From Streptomyces muensis (lineage in GTDB: Bacteria > Actinomycetota > Actinomycetes > Streptomycetales > Streptomycetaceae), in contig NZ_JAKEIP010000011.1 in NCBI RefSeq assembly GCF_021474425.1, positions 32,597-96,596 of the forward strand: a stretch of DNA of 64,000 nt, read 5' to 3'. Of this stretch, positions 38,301-46,128 are shown one piece after another. Position numbers and translations under genes: made by a program. Positions within the stretch are counted from its first letter, which is position 1. Every line of letters starts with the position of its first letter. The notes under the pieces were generated by a model. That model made no database searches. It saw nothing but the letters and a program-made list of their open reading frames with translations, and had not been told where the DNA came from.

Positions 38301-39436
38301 CCCTCGCAGCCGACGTACCTCGGGACCACGCGGAAACCGGTGCGGGACAACAGGGTGCCGATCCAGTCGGCCCACATGCGGTCCTCCGCGACATAGCTCA
38401 GCAGCAGATCGGCCGGGAGTGCCGAACGGCTGCGGGTGAACGCCTTCTTGATGCGCAGCCGCTCGTCCTCCTCCATGCGCGGCAGTGCGGTGACCGCCTG
38501 GTCGCTGATGACACCGGTGAGCCGTTCGAACGCCGACAGCAGCGAGGTGGCGTTGTTCGTCTCGTCACCGAAGGCCGCCAGCGTCTCCTCGTAGGCGTAG
38601 TAGGGCCGGTAGGGGATCTCCACCGACCCCCAGTACCTGGTGAGTTCGGCCTCGGTCATGCCTGAGGGGAATCCGTCGAACTTGGCACGGGCCAGGGAGC
38701 GCCCGGCGTCGGCTTTCTCCTTCTCCCCCTCGTCGATGCGCATGGGGACGGGAAGGATCCGGATCTTGCGGGCGTGAAACCGCTCATGGATGTGGTGGGC
38801 GACGGCGGAGGCACCGTCGATGCTCTGGTCGCTGAGTGTGAAGCAGTCGATGAGCATGTCCGGGAGGTGAGCGGTGCAGATGTCCGCGATGTCGGACAGG
38901 CCGGTGCGGCTGTCGATGAGGACGTAGTCGTAGTTGCGCCGCATGTCGTCGCGCAGCGCGTCGAAGAACAGTCCTCCGCCGAGATGGTCGTAGAAGTTGT
39001 CCCAGTCGAAGGTGCTGACGGTCGCCGAGTAGTCGCGGTTCTGTCGCCCCGCGACCACCAGGTCGAGCGTGCCGCTGCCGGGAAACGACCACTCCAGGGA
39101 CACGGCGTGGCGCTGGATGCGGGCGTAGGGCAGGTGCCAGTCGGGCGGCCGGGGTTCGGTCTCGTCGGAGCCGGCCGCCGCGGCCCAGGCGTAGTCGGTG
39201 AGCAGGTCGATGACACCGGTGGTGGCGCCGGCCGTCGCCGGGTCGAGGAACGGGTGGAAGAAGCGGGGCAGTCCGGGGGCCTCCAGGTCCCAGTCCACGA
39301 CGAGGACGCGTTTGCCGTTGGCGGCCAGGATCCATGCGACGTTGGCCAGGGCCATGGTCCGGCCGGTCCCGCCTTTGTACGAGTAGAACGTCACGATCCG
39401 GCCGTCGCGGCCGTCAGGTCCGTCAAGGCTGTCCAT
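35381..39436 (-). CDS. fxsT: FxsT-like protein: MinD-type ATPase, TIR, NB-ARC and TPR domains
   Basis: The 1351-residue protein starts with a deviant Walker A P-loop (YSYKGGTGRTMALANVAW, residues 18-35) and VLVVDWDLEAPGL of MinD/ParA-type ATPases. A TIR-like domain follows (about 343-455, LLLSYVAEDRMWADWI and VVVLSPAFQRS), then NB-ARC (P-loop GLGGVGKTQ near 525, Walker B LLVFDNA, GLPLALDQAG-like LPLALDQAGAWL) and C-terminal kinesin-light-chain-type TPRs (about 900-1345, repeated HP.TL words). The layout is that of a STAND sensor. It matches the tetratricopeptide protein FxsT of FxSxx-COOH systems, whose biochemical role is unknown. It starts inside the fxsC end, and codon 456 is TTA (38071-38069). 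Confidence 0.82.
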   Translation of the reverse strand: MDSLDGPDGRDGRIVTFYSYKGGTGRTMALANVAWILAANGKRVLVVDWDLEAPGLPRFFHPFLDPATAGATTGVIDLLTDYAWAAAAGSDETEPRPPDWHLPYARIQRHAVSLEWSFPGSGTLDLVVAGRQNRDYSATVSTFDWDNFYDHLGGGLFFDALRDDMRRNYDYVLIDSRTGLSDIADICTAHLPDMLIDCFTLSDQSIDGASAVAHHIHERFHARKIRILPVPMRIDEGEKEKADAGRSLARAKFDGFPSGMTEAELTRYWGSVEIPYRPYYAYEETLAAFGDETNNATSLLSAFERLTGVISDQAVTALPRMEEDERLRIKKAFTRSRSALPADLLLSYVAEDRMWADWIGTLLSRTGFRVVPRYVGCEGDGADKPADRTVVVLSPAFQRSARARQVWEAATGNDPTGRRQVVAVRVGDIRPAPSFNEWASVDLVRLDEPGAASALLRALGKPASTADHPSEAVAGDVRFPGTLPKVWNVSPRNASFTGRSALLELLRDTLGSSTASVSPAPYALYGLGGVGKTQIALEYVHRFAADYDLVWWIPSEQNELVISSLAELAGKLGLRVGDDVAQAAQEARDHLRQSGLALRWLLVFDNAAEPQEVSRYFPSGKGHVLVTSRNQTWLQYGDALEVDPFLREESIEHLLRRAPGLDTGDADRVAQAVGDLPLALDQAGAWLAETGTPVDRYLEELEEQAEHVLSLSQPVNYPQPVAATWNVSIERLKERSPAAVRLLQLCAFFAAEPISLKLLYGDAMIRVLAAEDASLQEKMVLGRVIREINRFALAKVDRATESIQVHRLVQAVIRAQLTAQEQEDARHVVHRILAGARPSGEEPIDDPENRSTFAAIWPHLDASDASSCDEPETRQLLIDRVRYLWKRGDLNAALALGEKLRASWETSLGARQASIAELKEKMADAEKGTGRADDEDVRVTAAQERYVRNLHIQILYLRFHIANVLRTLGKYVEAERLSADTLVGQRRLLPPDHPHVLMTISGLAADLGSIGRFDLALEMANEAYIGFKESFGEDHPRTLSANNNRAVCLRLLGRYTDARDVDQELYDRRRNDLGAEHPQTLNSAFNLGRDLREVGEYSNSVLLLQNGFDAYRRQFGDTYPETLRTAKSLAVSLRKAGRAEQARAITHQTREYYRTRETPTSTPDVLDCTLNYATDLYFTGAREEALALAQEIVPQYRTAPGVRHPATLAAVNNLGVFLRGSGEVGRARELLEENLATLREVLGERHPYSLAAAVNLANVLAELGSSDEAETLERTAVAGFQAVLGHGHPDTVVSRANLAVTLRTLGRIPEAEQLQESAHFDLSRLLGEDHPHAVTVREGKRIHRDLEPLPV

Positions 39437-40730
39437 CGTGGTCTTCCTCCTCGGCGTGCGGGCGGTTCACCGGTGGTGGGCTGTCCTGCTCCCCCGAGAT
39501 GCTGAGCCGGAAGCGCGGGGTGGCCTGGCCGGGCGGGGGCTGGGCCTGGGTGTGCCTGAGGTGGCGGGTCGCCGTCCACTGCACGACACGCGGCAGCAGC
39601 GCGCCGAAGGACTCGTGGTCGGGAATGCCTACTACGGCGGGGCGACAGGCCTGCCGCCCCGAGCGCATCGTGCGCGGCAGGGTCTCCTCGGCCTCCTCCG
39701 CCAGCTCGGCTTCCGCTCCGTCGCTGTCCGGGTCGGCGTCGTTCCACGGGACCATCAGGCCGGTCGCGGGGCGTCCGCTCATGTCGTATTGGCGCAACCG
39801 GGCGCGGCCCTGCGGGTCACGCAGGACCCAGCGGTCCAGCAGCATCACCTCCGGCCCGTCGTCCTGGTCGGTGCCGTCGGCCGTCTCGTCCCAGGTGTCG
39901 AGGGCCTGGAGATCGGGGCGGTATTCCATGCGTTCGGCGATGTCGGCCGCGACGGCGGCCAGCGGTCTCGCGCACTCGGGGTGAAAGGGGTTCCAGTCGA
40001 GCGCCGAGTGTCCGTAGTAGTCCGGACTGCGCCCCTCGGGCAGCCCGGGCAGCGAGTTCGCGGCCACGGTGATCCGCAGCGTCCGCCGGGCCCGCACGGG
40101 GGCGAAGGCGTTCGGCACGGAGTCCAGGAGCGTGCGCGCACCACGCTCCACGATGACGTTCTCGCCGACCTCGACGATGCGGCGGGCCAGCCGCATCACG
40201 GCCTTCTCGTAGTCGCCGCGGAACGACTTGACCTTGATCAGTCCGTACAGCCCGAAGGCCCGGTAGCGGTCTCCCAGTTCCGGATGTGTGTACTGCACGG
40301 CGGAGACGGACTTCGGAAGCTGATGGTCCTCCACCGGTGCCCACAGCGTCGGCACCACGGCGCTGGGCGTGCCCTGCCGCCCCTCGACGCGATGCTGGGT
40401 GGGGCGCCGGCCGAAGGCGCTCCACTCCTTGCCGCACCAGGAGCTGGTGAAGTAGCGCGGTGAGTACAGCGGAACGAACACCCGGCAGGAGGCGAGGGAC
40501 TCGGCGAGTTCGTCCTTCCAGATCTGCCCGGCCCGCATGGAACGGTCCATGAATCCGGACGCCCCGCCGGGCACGGTCGTCATCTGGCGGATGTGAAAGC
40601 TCAGGTCCCGGAAGAGGCGGTGAACCCACATGTCCGGGTCCGACTCCTCGTGGTCGTCCCGCGGGGTGTGGGCGTAACTGAGGAAGAAGTACGGGCCGAC
40701 GTCCGCCCGTAATCGCTCGATGGGCTCCAC
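39423..40730 (-). CDS. fxsC: FxsC-like TIR-domain protein
   Basis: The 435-residue protein opens with a TIR-like fold: GPYFFLSYAHTPRDDHEESD, IWKDELAESLASCRVFVPLYSPRY and WCGKEWSAF, followed by an uncharacterised C-terminal region. This matches the TIR-like protein FxsC that accompanies FxSxx-COOH peptides in actinobacteria. The GTG at 40730 (after GGGGGGATCGGT) is preferred to an upstream start at 40847 that would add 39 residues without ribosome site. Codon 7 is TTA (40712-40710), an early stall point if bldA tRNA is absent. Its 3' end overlaps the FxsT start by 14 bases. Whether the TIR cleaves NAD or only binds partners is not known. Confidence 0.8.
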   Translation of the reverse strand: MEPIERLRADVGPYFFLSYAHTPRDDHEESDPDMWVHRLFRDLSFHIRQMTTVPGGASGFMDRSMRAGQIWKDELAESLASCRVFVPLYSPRYFTSSWCGKEWSAFGRRPTQHRVEGRQGTPSAVVPTLWAPVEDHQLPKSVSAVQYTHPELGDRYRAFGLYGLIKVKSFRGDYEKAVMRLARRIVEVGENVIVERGARTLLDSVPNAFAPVRARRTLRITVAANSLPGLPEGRSPDYYGHSALDWNPFHPECARPLAAVAADIAERMEYRPDLQALDTWDETADGTDQDDGPEVMLLDRWVLRDPQGRARLRQYDMSGRPATGLMVPWNDADPDSDGAEAELAEEAEETLPRTMRSGRQACRPAVVGIPDHESFGALLPRVVQWTATRHLRHTQAQPPPGQATPRFRLSISGEQDSPPPVNRPHAEEEDHDGQP

Positions 40731-40774
40731 ACCGATCCCCCCGATCCTGCCCGTCCCCCGCCGGGCGTGGACAC

Positions 40775-41602
40775 TCAGTGTAGGGATACGGGAGCGATTT
40801 GTGACTGCCTCGTAGCAGGGCGGCTCGGGCGTCTTCCGGGGAGCCACCCGGTGGCGAAGTCGACCGCGGCCCGCACGGGAAGCAGCCGGGCGACGGCGTG
40901 CCCGAGGCGTCCGTGCCGGATCAAGGGAGCGGCGCGTTCGACGTCCTGCGCCTCGAACGCGGCGCCCAGGTCCGCGAAGTCGCCGTCGTACAAAGCGACG
41001 TCCTCGTAGGTGAACCAGTGGCGCTCCCCCTCCCGCAGGACCGCACAGCCGTACTGCCTCGTCGGCGCGTCATCCGTCCGGTACTCGGCCAGGTGAAAGG
41101 AGGTGCACACCTCGTAGCCGACGCCGAGCAGCAGCACGTGGGCTTCCGCCGCGTACAGCCGGCCCAGTGGGGAGCGCTCGCCCAGGTGGCAGTTGTCGTC
41201 ATGGTCCGCCATCAGCTCCGCGGCCCGGACGCCGACGGCCGCGAACGAGGTCTGCGGATGAGTGCTGCGTACCGCGTCCGCGCGCCCGCGCACCGCCTCG
41301 GCGAGACGGCCCATACCCTGGGAGGGGGTGCGCAGCGGGTCGAAGGGTGCCAAGGCGTCGCGGTAGGCGGCACGCTGACGGGCCGTCATCCCCCTGGTGC
41401 GGGACCGGTACGCGGGTGAGGTGTCGGAGTTGCCGGCGGTGAACGTCGGTACGACCAGTGTCCCCTTCGGGCCGAGGGCGTCCAGCAACAGCTCGACGAC
41501 GGTGTCCGCGGGCAGGCCTGTCCGGCGCAGGGAGGCATGAACCAGCAGGACGCCCTCGGCCCGGATGCCCAGCCCCGCCAGGGTCGGCCGGTCCGGGGTC
41601 AT
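40775..41602 (-). CDS. AAC(3)-family acetyltransferase of the FxSxx cluster
   Basis: The 275-residue enzyme shows the aminoglycoside 3-N-acetyltransferase fold features: VLLVHASLRRTG, TLVVPTFTAGN, THPQTSFAAVG and SPLGRLYAAEAHVLLLGVGY. Members use acetyl-CoA on amines; many are not resistance enzymes. The ATG overlaps the FxsB stop as ATGA (41599-41602), so it is translated together with the radical SAM enzyme. In this setting it may acetylate the matured peptide or protect the producer; both are inference. It lies 44 bases before fxsC on the same strand. Confidence 0.85.
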   Translation of the reverse strand: MTPDRPTLAGLGIRAEGVLLVHASLRRTGLPADTVVELLLDALGPKGTLVVPTFTAGNSDTSPAYRSRTRGMTARQRAAYRDALAPFDPLRTPSQGMGRLAEAVRGRADAVRSTHPQTSFAAVGVRAAELMADHDDNCHLGERSPLGRLYAAEAHVLLLGVGYEVCTSFHLAEYRTDDAPTRQYGCAVLREGERHWFTYEDVALYDGDFADLGAAFEAQDVERAAPLIRHGRLGHAVARLLPVRAAVDFATGWLPGRRPSRPATRQSQIAPVSLH

Positions 41603-43731
41603 GCGCCGCGCCGCATGCCGTGGAGGAAGCGCCGTCCGAGCGCGGTGAAGGACTCGGCGGCGAGAAGTTCGTCCAGCTGTTCACGGGTGCGCTCGGTCGC
41701 CTCGTGCCGCAGGGCGTCGGTCGCCAGGCGTGCGTAGGTGTCGGCGAGCAGTGTGCCGACCCGGGTGTCGGTCTCGTCGTACAGTTCGCACACGTCCAGC
41801 AGCGCGTCGAGGACACCGAGCCGGAAGCCACGCACCATGTCGACGGCGAGCAGCAAGGGGTCCGGCCGCAGGCCGAGGCCCAGGGCGGCGAACCCGCCGC
41901 CGGCCGATGTCCGGTGCGGATCCGCCGGGCCGGCGAGCGGTGTCACCACTCGCAGTCCCGCGGCCATACCGGAGGCGAGGGCGGGCAGGGTCGTGCGGAT
42001 CAGTGCCCAGGCCTGGGGCAGCAGGTGCCGCCACTGCTCGGTCTCCTCGTCGGTCAGTCGGTCACGGACGGGCTGTCCGAAGCAGTCACGGTACGGATCG
42101 ATGTCGTCCAGCGCGATCTCGAGCCCGTCGGTCCGCAGCCACCGCAGGGGCTCCCAGCCCCGCGCCGAGGCGGCGATGCGAGGGGGCGTCAGCTCGGCCG
42201 TCGGACCGGCGTCCCCGACGTGCAGGCGGCCCAGGCCCGGCAGGTGGACGAACCCCTCGTGCACCGGCACGTCGATCCGCTCGACGGCGCCCGCGGGCAG
42301 CGCGACGGCAGCCACGAGCGCCGCCAGATGATCGGCCGGAGCGTCGTCGTCCAGACAGCGCACGGCCCAGGCACGTGCGTAGGGATGGGACAGCAGGGTT
42401 TGCAGCAGAGCGCCGTCGTGCTGTCCCAGTTCCACCGCGAGCCGCCACGATGCGGCCCACAGCACGCTCTCCCGGGCGCTGTGTTCCCGGCCGGTCAGCA
42501 CCAGCAGCTCTCGGGTGATCGCCTGTCGTTGCCTGGCCAGCTCGCGCACCGCGGAACCGTGCTCGCCGCCCTCGGCCAACCGGTCGAATCCGTCGATCGG
42601 CTGGTCGGCTCCCGCGCCCGTGCGTGCGTCGACGCCACGGATCAGCGCTTGCAGATCGGGGCAGAACACGGACGGGTTGTCGAATCCGCTGCCGTCACCG
42701 CGGTACCTGTGCGCGTACAGGCCGCCCCCGCAGGAGCGCACCACCGGGCATGCTCGGCAGGTCTCGCTCAGGCCCTTCAGGCCCAGTTGGCGAGCGGTGA
42801 TTCCAGGATGCAGTGCCACGTCGTCCAGGCTGTGGTGAAACACGTCCTCGCCCGTCTCCGGGGCACCGTCGTACGCGGTCTTGAGCGAGTCCGCCTGTTC
42901 GAAGGTCCCGTCGGTCTCGACCACCACGACGTCGACCGGTGCCAGTCCCATGGCCTCGACGAGGCTGGGGCCGCCGCCCAGAGTGCTGATCACCGAATCG
43001 AAGAGCCGCACGGGCATCGGGCGCCCCTGCGCCTCCCAGCGTCCGAACACCGCCATCAACCAGTCCGCGTACGGTGTGCGCGCGCCGTCGGGGCGCGGCG
43101 GTGGTTCCTCCCAAGTGGCGTGCGGAAGAAGGAAGTCGAGGTGGGGGGGCTCCTGCGCGGCCAGGGCGTCGTACACGGCGACGGGATCGTTGCGGACGTC
43201 GATCGTGCACAGCAGGCCCGCGTACAGGTGGCGATAACGCTCCTCGCGCAGGAGTGAGAGCGCCGCCAGCACCTTGTCGTGGCTGCTGCGGCCGTTCGGG
43301 TAACGGCGGTGCCTGTCGTTGGCGGCGCGGTCACCGTCGAGTGAGACACCCACGCGAACGCCGAACTCCGCGAAGAGGTCCAGGTGACGTTCGCTGAGCT
43401 GGACAGCGTTGGTGTGGATACGCAGATCGAGTCGGCAGACCCCGTCCATGGCGGCGTACAGGGTCTCGCAGATGCGGCGCAGGCGTGCCGGTCCGGCCAG
43501 CAGCGGCTCGCCTCCGTGCAGGATGACCTGCACGGAGGGCAACGAGTGACGCTTCGCGTGTTCCGCCAGGCGAAGGGACGTCCATAAGACGGCGTCGTCC
43601 GAGATCACTCTGGGGCGGGAGCTCCAGCTCTGATCGGCGTGTTCGAACACATAGCAGTGGTCGCACGCAAGGTCGCATCTGCTGTGCACCTTGAGGACCA
43701 CCTGCCGCAGCGGAACCAGCGGGCCGGTCAT
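41599..43731 (-). CDS. fxsB: FxsB-like radical SAM/SPASM peptide maturase
   Basis: The 710-residue enzyme has the radical SAM cluster motif CDLACDHC (Cys19, 23, 26), HGGEPLL, LHTNA-like IHTNAVQL and a SPASM cysteine set (CRACPVVRSCGGG near 323, FCPDL near 355) for auxiliary iron-sulfur clusters. This is the FxsB family, which forms a cyclophane cross-link on FxSxx-COOH peptides. The C-terminal half (about 390-710) resembles the HExxH-type domain often fused to FxsB, but I see no HExxH; the matching stretch reads VDMVRGFRLGVLDALLDV. Codon 49 is TTA (43587-43585). It begins 17 bases after the precursor gene. Confidence 0.85.
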   Translation of the reverse strand: MTGPLVPLRQVVLKVHSRCDLACDHCYVFEHADQSWSSRPRVISDDAVLWTSLRLAEHAKRHSLPSVQVILHGGEPLLAGPARLRRICETLYAAMDGVCRLDLRIHTNAVQLSERHLDLFAEFGVRVGVSLDGDRAANDRHRRYPNGRSSHDKVLAALSLLREERYRHLYAGLLCTIDVRNDPVAVYDALAAQEPPHLDFLLPHATWEEPPPRPDGARTPYADWLMAVFGRWEAQGRPMPVRLFDSVISTLGGGPSLVEAMGLAPVDVVVVETDGTFEQADSLKTAYDGAPETGEDVFHHSLDDVALHPGITARQLGLKGLSETCRACPVVRSCGGGLYAHRYRGDGSGFDNPSVFCPDLQALIRGVDARTGAGADQPIDGFDRLAEGGEHGSAVRELARQRQAITRELLVLTGREHSARESVLWAASWRLAVELGQHDGALLQTLLSHPYARAWAVRCLDDDAPADHLAALVAAVALPAGAVERIDVPVHEGFVHLPGLGRLHVGDAGPTAELTPPRIAASARGWEPLRWLRTDGLEIALDDIDPYRDCFGQPVRDRLTDEETEQWRHLLPQAWALIRTTLPALASGMAAGLRVVTPLAGPADPHRTSAGGGFAALGLGLRPDPLLLAVDMVRGFRLGVLDALLDVCELYDETDTRVGTLLADTYARLATDALRHEATERTREQLDELLAAESFTALGRRFLHGMRRGA

Positions 43732-43748
43732 TCCTAGTTGCTTTCAGG

Positions 43749-43925
43749 TCACCCGATCGACGACTCGAAAGTGATGCCTTCGCCGTCCCTGCTCTGCCGC
43801 GGCGACAGGGCTCGACGCCTTGCGCGGGCGTACTTCGGTTCGCACGGAGCGTCGAGCCTCGTCGTGGACCCGCGGGAGCCGGCCACGGCGGTCGGCTGGG
43901 GAGCGGTTCTTGCTGAATTGATCAC
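43749..43925 (-). CDS. fxsA: Candidate FxSxx-COOH RiPP precursor peptide
   Basis: This 58-residue reading frame lies immediately upstream of fxsB on the same strand and ends ...GITFESSIG before TGA. A phenylalanine followed two residues later by serine at the extreme C terminus is the modification motif of FxSxx-COOH peptides; here one residue more (three after the first Ser) follows than the family name implies. GTG at 43925 is chosen because CAGGGGA sits seven bases upstream; a longer frame from 44003 (84 residues) has no ribosome site. The middle is basic (KYARARRRALS). Small size and position fit a precursor. The call rests on context and the C-terminal motif. Confidence 0.65.
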   Translation of the reverse strand: MINSARTAPQPTAVAGSRGSTTRLDAPCEPKYARARRRALSPRQSRDGEGITFESSIG

Positions 43926-44151
43926 TGTGTCCCCTGATCGGGAAGGTGGGAATCCGGAGTGGATCGACCCCGCGCCGCGCGGGCGTGGGAGTCTGGTCAG
44001 CACACGCTAGCGCGTACCCGGGCGTAAGAGCCCCATGCGGCGATGACGGGTCGGACCTTTCCATGGGCCGACCAGCGGCAATCGCGCGTGTCAGGATTCC
44101 ACCGCCCGGGTGACATCGCTCACGTGGCTGCCCGCCGCCCGGCGTCCGGAA

Positions 44152-44607
44152 TCACGCGTAGAACCGCGAAAGGCTCTGCAGCACCGCCGCCGGCTTGCTT
44201 CCGCCCTCGATCTCGATGGTCCCGTCGACGGTGATCTGCACCCCGCCGGGCACCTCCTCGACCTCCGCCAGCTTCCCGACCAGCCGTATGCGGGAGCCGA
44301 CCTTCACCGGTGCGGGGAAACGCACCTTGTTGAGGCCGTAGTTGACCTTCGTGGTGACGCCCTGGACGTCCAACAGCTCGGTGAACAAAGGGATGAAGAG
44401 GGAGAGGGTGAGATAGCCGTGGGCGATGGGGGCACCGAAGGGGCCCTCGGCCGCCTTCTGGGGGTCCACGTGGATCCACTGGTGGTCGCCGGTGGCGTCG
44501 GCGAAGGTGTTGACGCGCTCCTGGGTGATCTCGATCCACTCGCTGGTGCCGAGGTCGCTGCCCGCGAGCTTCTTCAGTTCGTCGATGCCGTTCACGGTGA
44601 TGCTCAT
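44152..44607 (-). CDS. MaoC-like enoyl-CoA hydratase
   Basis: The 151-residue hot-dog-fold protein has the MaoC/R-hydratase signature: DATGDHQWIHVDPQKA with catalytic Asp and His, then FGAPIAHGYLTLSL. It hydrates 2-enoyl-CoA to 3-hydroxyacyl-CoA. It is the last gene of an acyl-CoA operon, eight bases after the ligase gene. The combination ligase-hydratase-SDR gives three successive steps of acyl-CoA breakdown. GGATCCCC upstream is a weak ribosome site. The 226 bases on its downstream side, up to the FxSxx precursor, contain no other gene I can support. Confidence 0.9.
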   Translation of the reverse strand: MSITVNGIDELKKLAGSDLGTSEWIEITQERVNTFADATGDHQWIHVDPQKAAEGPFGAPIAHGYLTLSLFIPLFTELLDVQGVTTKVNYGLNKVRFPAPVKVGSRIRLVGKLAEVEEVPGGVQITVDGTIEIEGGSKPAAVLQSLSRFYA

Positions 44608-44615
44608 GGGGATCC

Positions 44616-46118
44616 TTAACTGTTGCCGTACCGGGTACGGACGCGGGACTTGAGAAGTTTTCCTGAGGCGGTGCGCGGGAGTTCCTCCGCGAGGACCACC
44701 GATTTCGGGATCTTGTACTTGGCCAGGCGGTCGGCGAGGGACGCGAGGATCGCGTCGGGGTCGGGCGTGGTGCCCTCGCGGGGGACGACGACCGCGCGCG
44801 ATACCTCGCCCCACTTGTCGTCCGGCACCCCGATCACCGCGCACTCGACGATGTCCGGGTGGGCGAGGAGGAGGTCCTCGATCTCGGCCGGGTAGATGTT
44901 CTCGCCACCGGAGATGATCATGTCCTTGATGCGGTCGACGATGAAGACATAGCCGTCCTCGTCGATCCGGGCCGCGTCGCCGCTGCGGAACCAGCCGTCG
45001 GTGAAGGAGGCGGCCGTCTCCTCGGGCAGCCCCCAGTAGCCGGGCATGACGTGCGGGCCGCGGACGACGACCTCGCCGGTCTCGCCGACGTCGACCGGTG
45101 CCAGGTCCGGCCGTACGACGCGTACGTCGCTGAAGAAGTGCGGCACGCCCGCCGAACCGGCCTTGCTCACGGCGTGTTCGGCGTCCAGGAAGAGGGTTCC
45201 GGGCGCGGCCTCGGTCATGCCGTAGCCCTGAAGGAACGTCAGGTCGCGTTCCTGGTAGGCGGCGATGAGCGGGGTCGGGACCGGGGAGCCGCCGCAGGTG
45301 AGGATGCGCAGGGACGACAGGTCGGCGGCGGGCCAGCGGGGGTGGCGGGCGATCTGGTCGAACATGGTCGGCACGCCGAACATGAAAGTGATCCTGTGCC
45401 GTTCGATCAGGTCGAAGGTGGCGTCCGGGTCGAAGGCCTCGACCAGGACACAGGTGCCGCCCTTGAGGAGGACCGGGAGCGTCAGCATGTTCAGGCCGGC
45501 CGTATGGAACAACGGGGCGGAGACCAGGGCGCGTTCGTCGGCGATCAGGTCGGTGTCGACGAGGACGTTGAGCGCGTTCCAGGTGATGTTGCCGTGGGTG
45601 AGCATCGCGCCCTTGGGGCGGCCGGTCGTCCCCGAGGTGTACATGATGATGCAGGTGTCGTCCGGGGTGACCGGTGTGTCGACGGGTTCCTCGGAGGCCG
45701 AGGCGAGCGCCTCCTCGTATTCGGCGCCCACTTCGACGTAGGTCCGCACGTCGGTGCTGCCCGGCAGTCCGGCCACCAGGCCGGCGTGGGAAGGGCCGTA
45801 GACGAGGGCCTTGGCGCCGGAGTCGGCGAGTTGGTAGGCGATCTCGGGGCCGGCGAGGCGGGTGTTGAGCGGGACGAAGACCGCGCCGAGCGTGCCTGCC
45901 GCGAACAGGGTCTCCAGGTAGGAGGGGTGGTTGGGGCCGAGGTAGGCGATGCGGTCACCGCGCCGGACGCCCCGCTCGCGCAGGGCGTGGGCGAGGCGGG
46001 TGGTGCGCAGGTACAGGGTGCGGTAGTCGATGGACGTACCGCCGTGGATCAGGGCGGTGCGGTGCGGGGTCTTGCGGGCCCGGCGTGCGGGCCATGACCC
46101 CAGTCCCTCGTTGCGCAT
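44616..46118 (-). CDS. Acyl-CoA synthetase (AMP-forming)
   Basis: The 500-residue ANL-superfamily ligase has the P-loop CIIMYTSGTTGRPKGAMLTHG, the GYGMTEAAPGT motif, SGDAARIDEDGYVFIVDRIK and the C-terminal lysine in PRTASGKLLKSR. It activates a fatty or aromatic acid to its CoA thioester with ATP. Ten bases separate it from the amidohydrolase gene. A long-chain or aryl substrate cannot be chosen from the sequence. AAGGGGCG precedes the ATG. Confidence 0.92.
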   Translation of the reverse strand: MRNEGLGSWPARRARKTPHRTALIHGGTSIDYRTLYLRTTRLAHALRERGVRRGDRIAYLGPNHPSYLETLFAAGTLGAVFVPLNTRLAGPEIAYQLADSGAKALVYGPSHAGLVAGLPGSTDVRTYVEVGAEYEEALASASEEPVDTPVTPDDTCIIMYTSGTTGRPKGAMLTHGNITWNALNVLVDTDLIADERALVSAPLFHTAGLNMLTLPVLLKGGTCVLVEAFDPDATFDLIERHRITFMFGVPTMFDQIARHPRWPAADLSSLRILTCGGSPVPTPLIAAYQERDLTFLQGYGMTEAAPGTLFLDAEHAVSKAGSAGVPHFFSDVRVVRPDLAPVDVGETGEVVVRGPHVMPGYWGLPEETAASFTDGWFRSGDAARIDEDGYVFIVDRIKDMIISGGENIYPAEIEDLLLAHPDIVECAVIGVPDDKWGEVSRAVVVPREGTTPDPDAILASLADRLAKYKIPKSVVLAEELPRTASGKLLKSRVRTRYGNS

Positions 46119-46128
46119 GTCACGCCCC

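Noticed and set aside
43749..44003. Longer 84-residue version of the FxSxx precursor
   Set aside because: No ribosome site at its start and the size exceeds the usual 50-70 residues; GTG at 43925 fits better.
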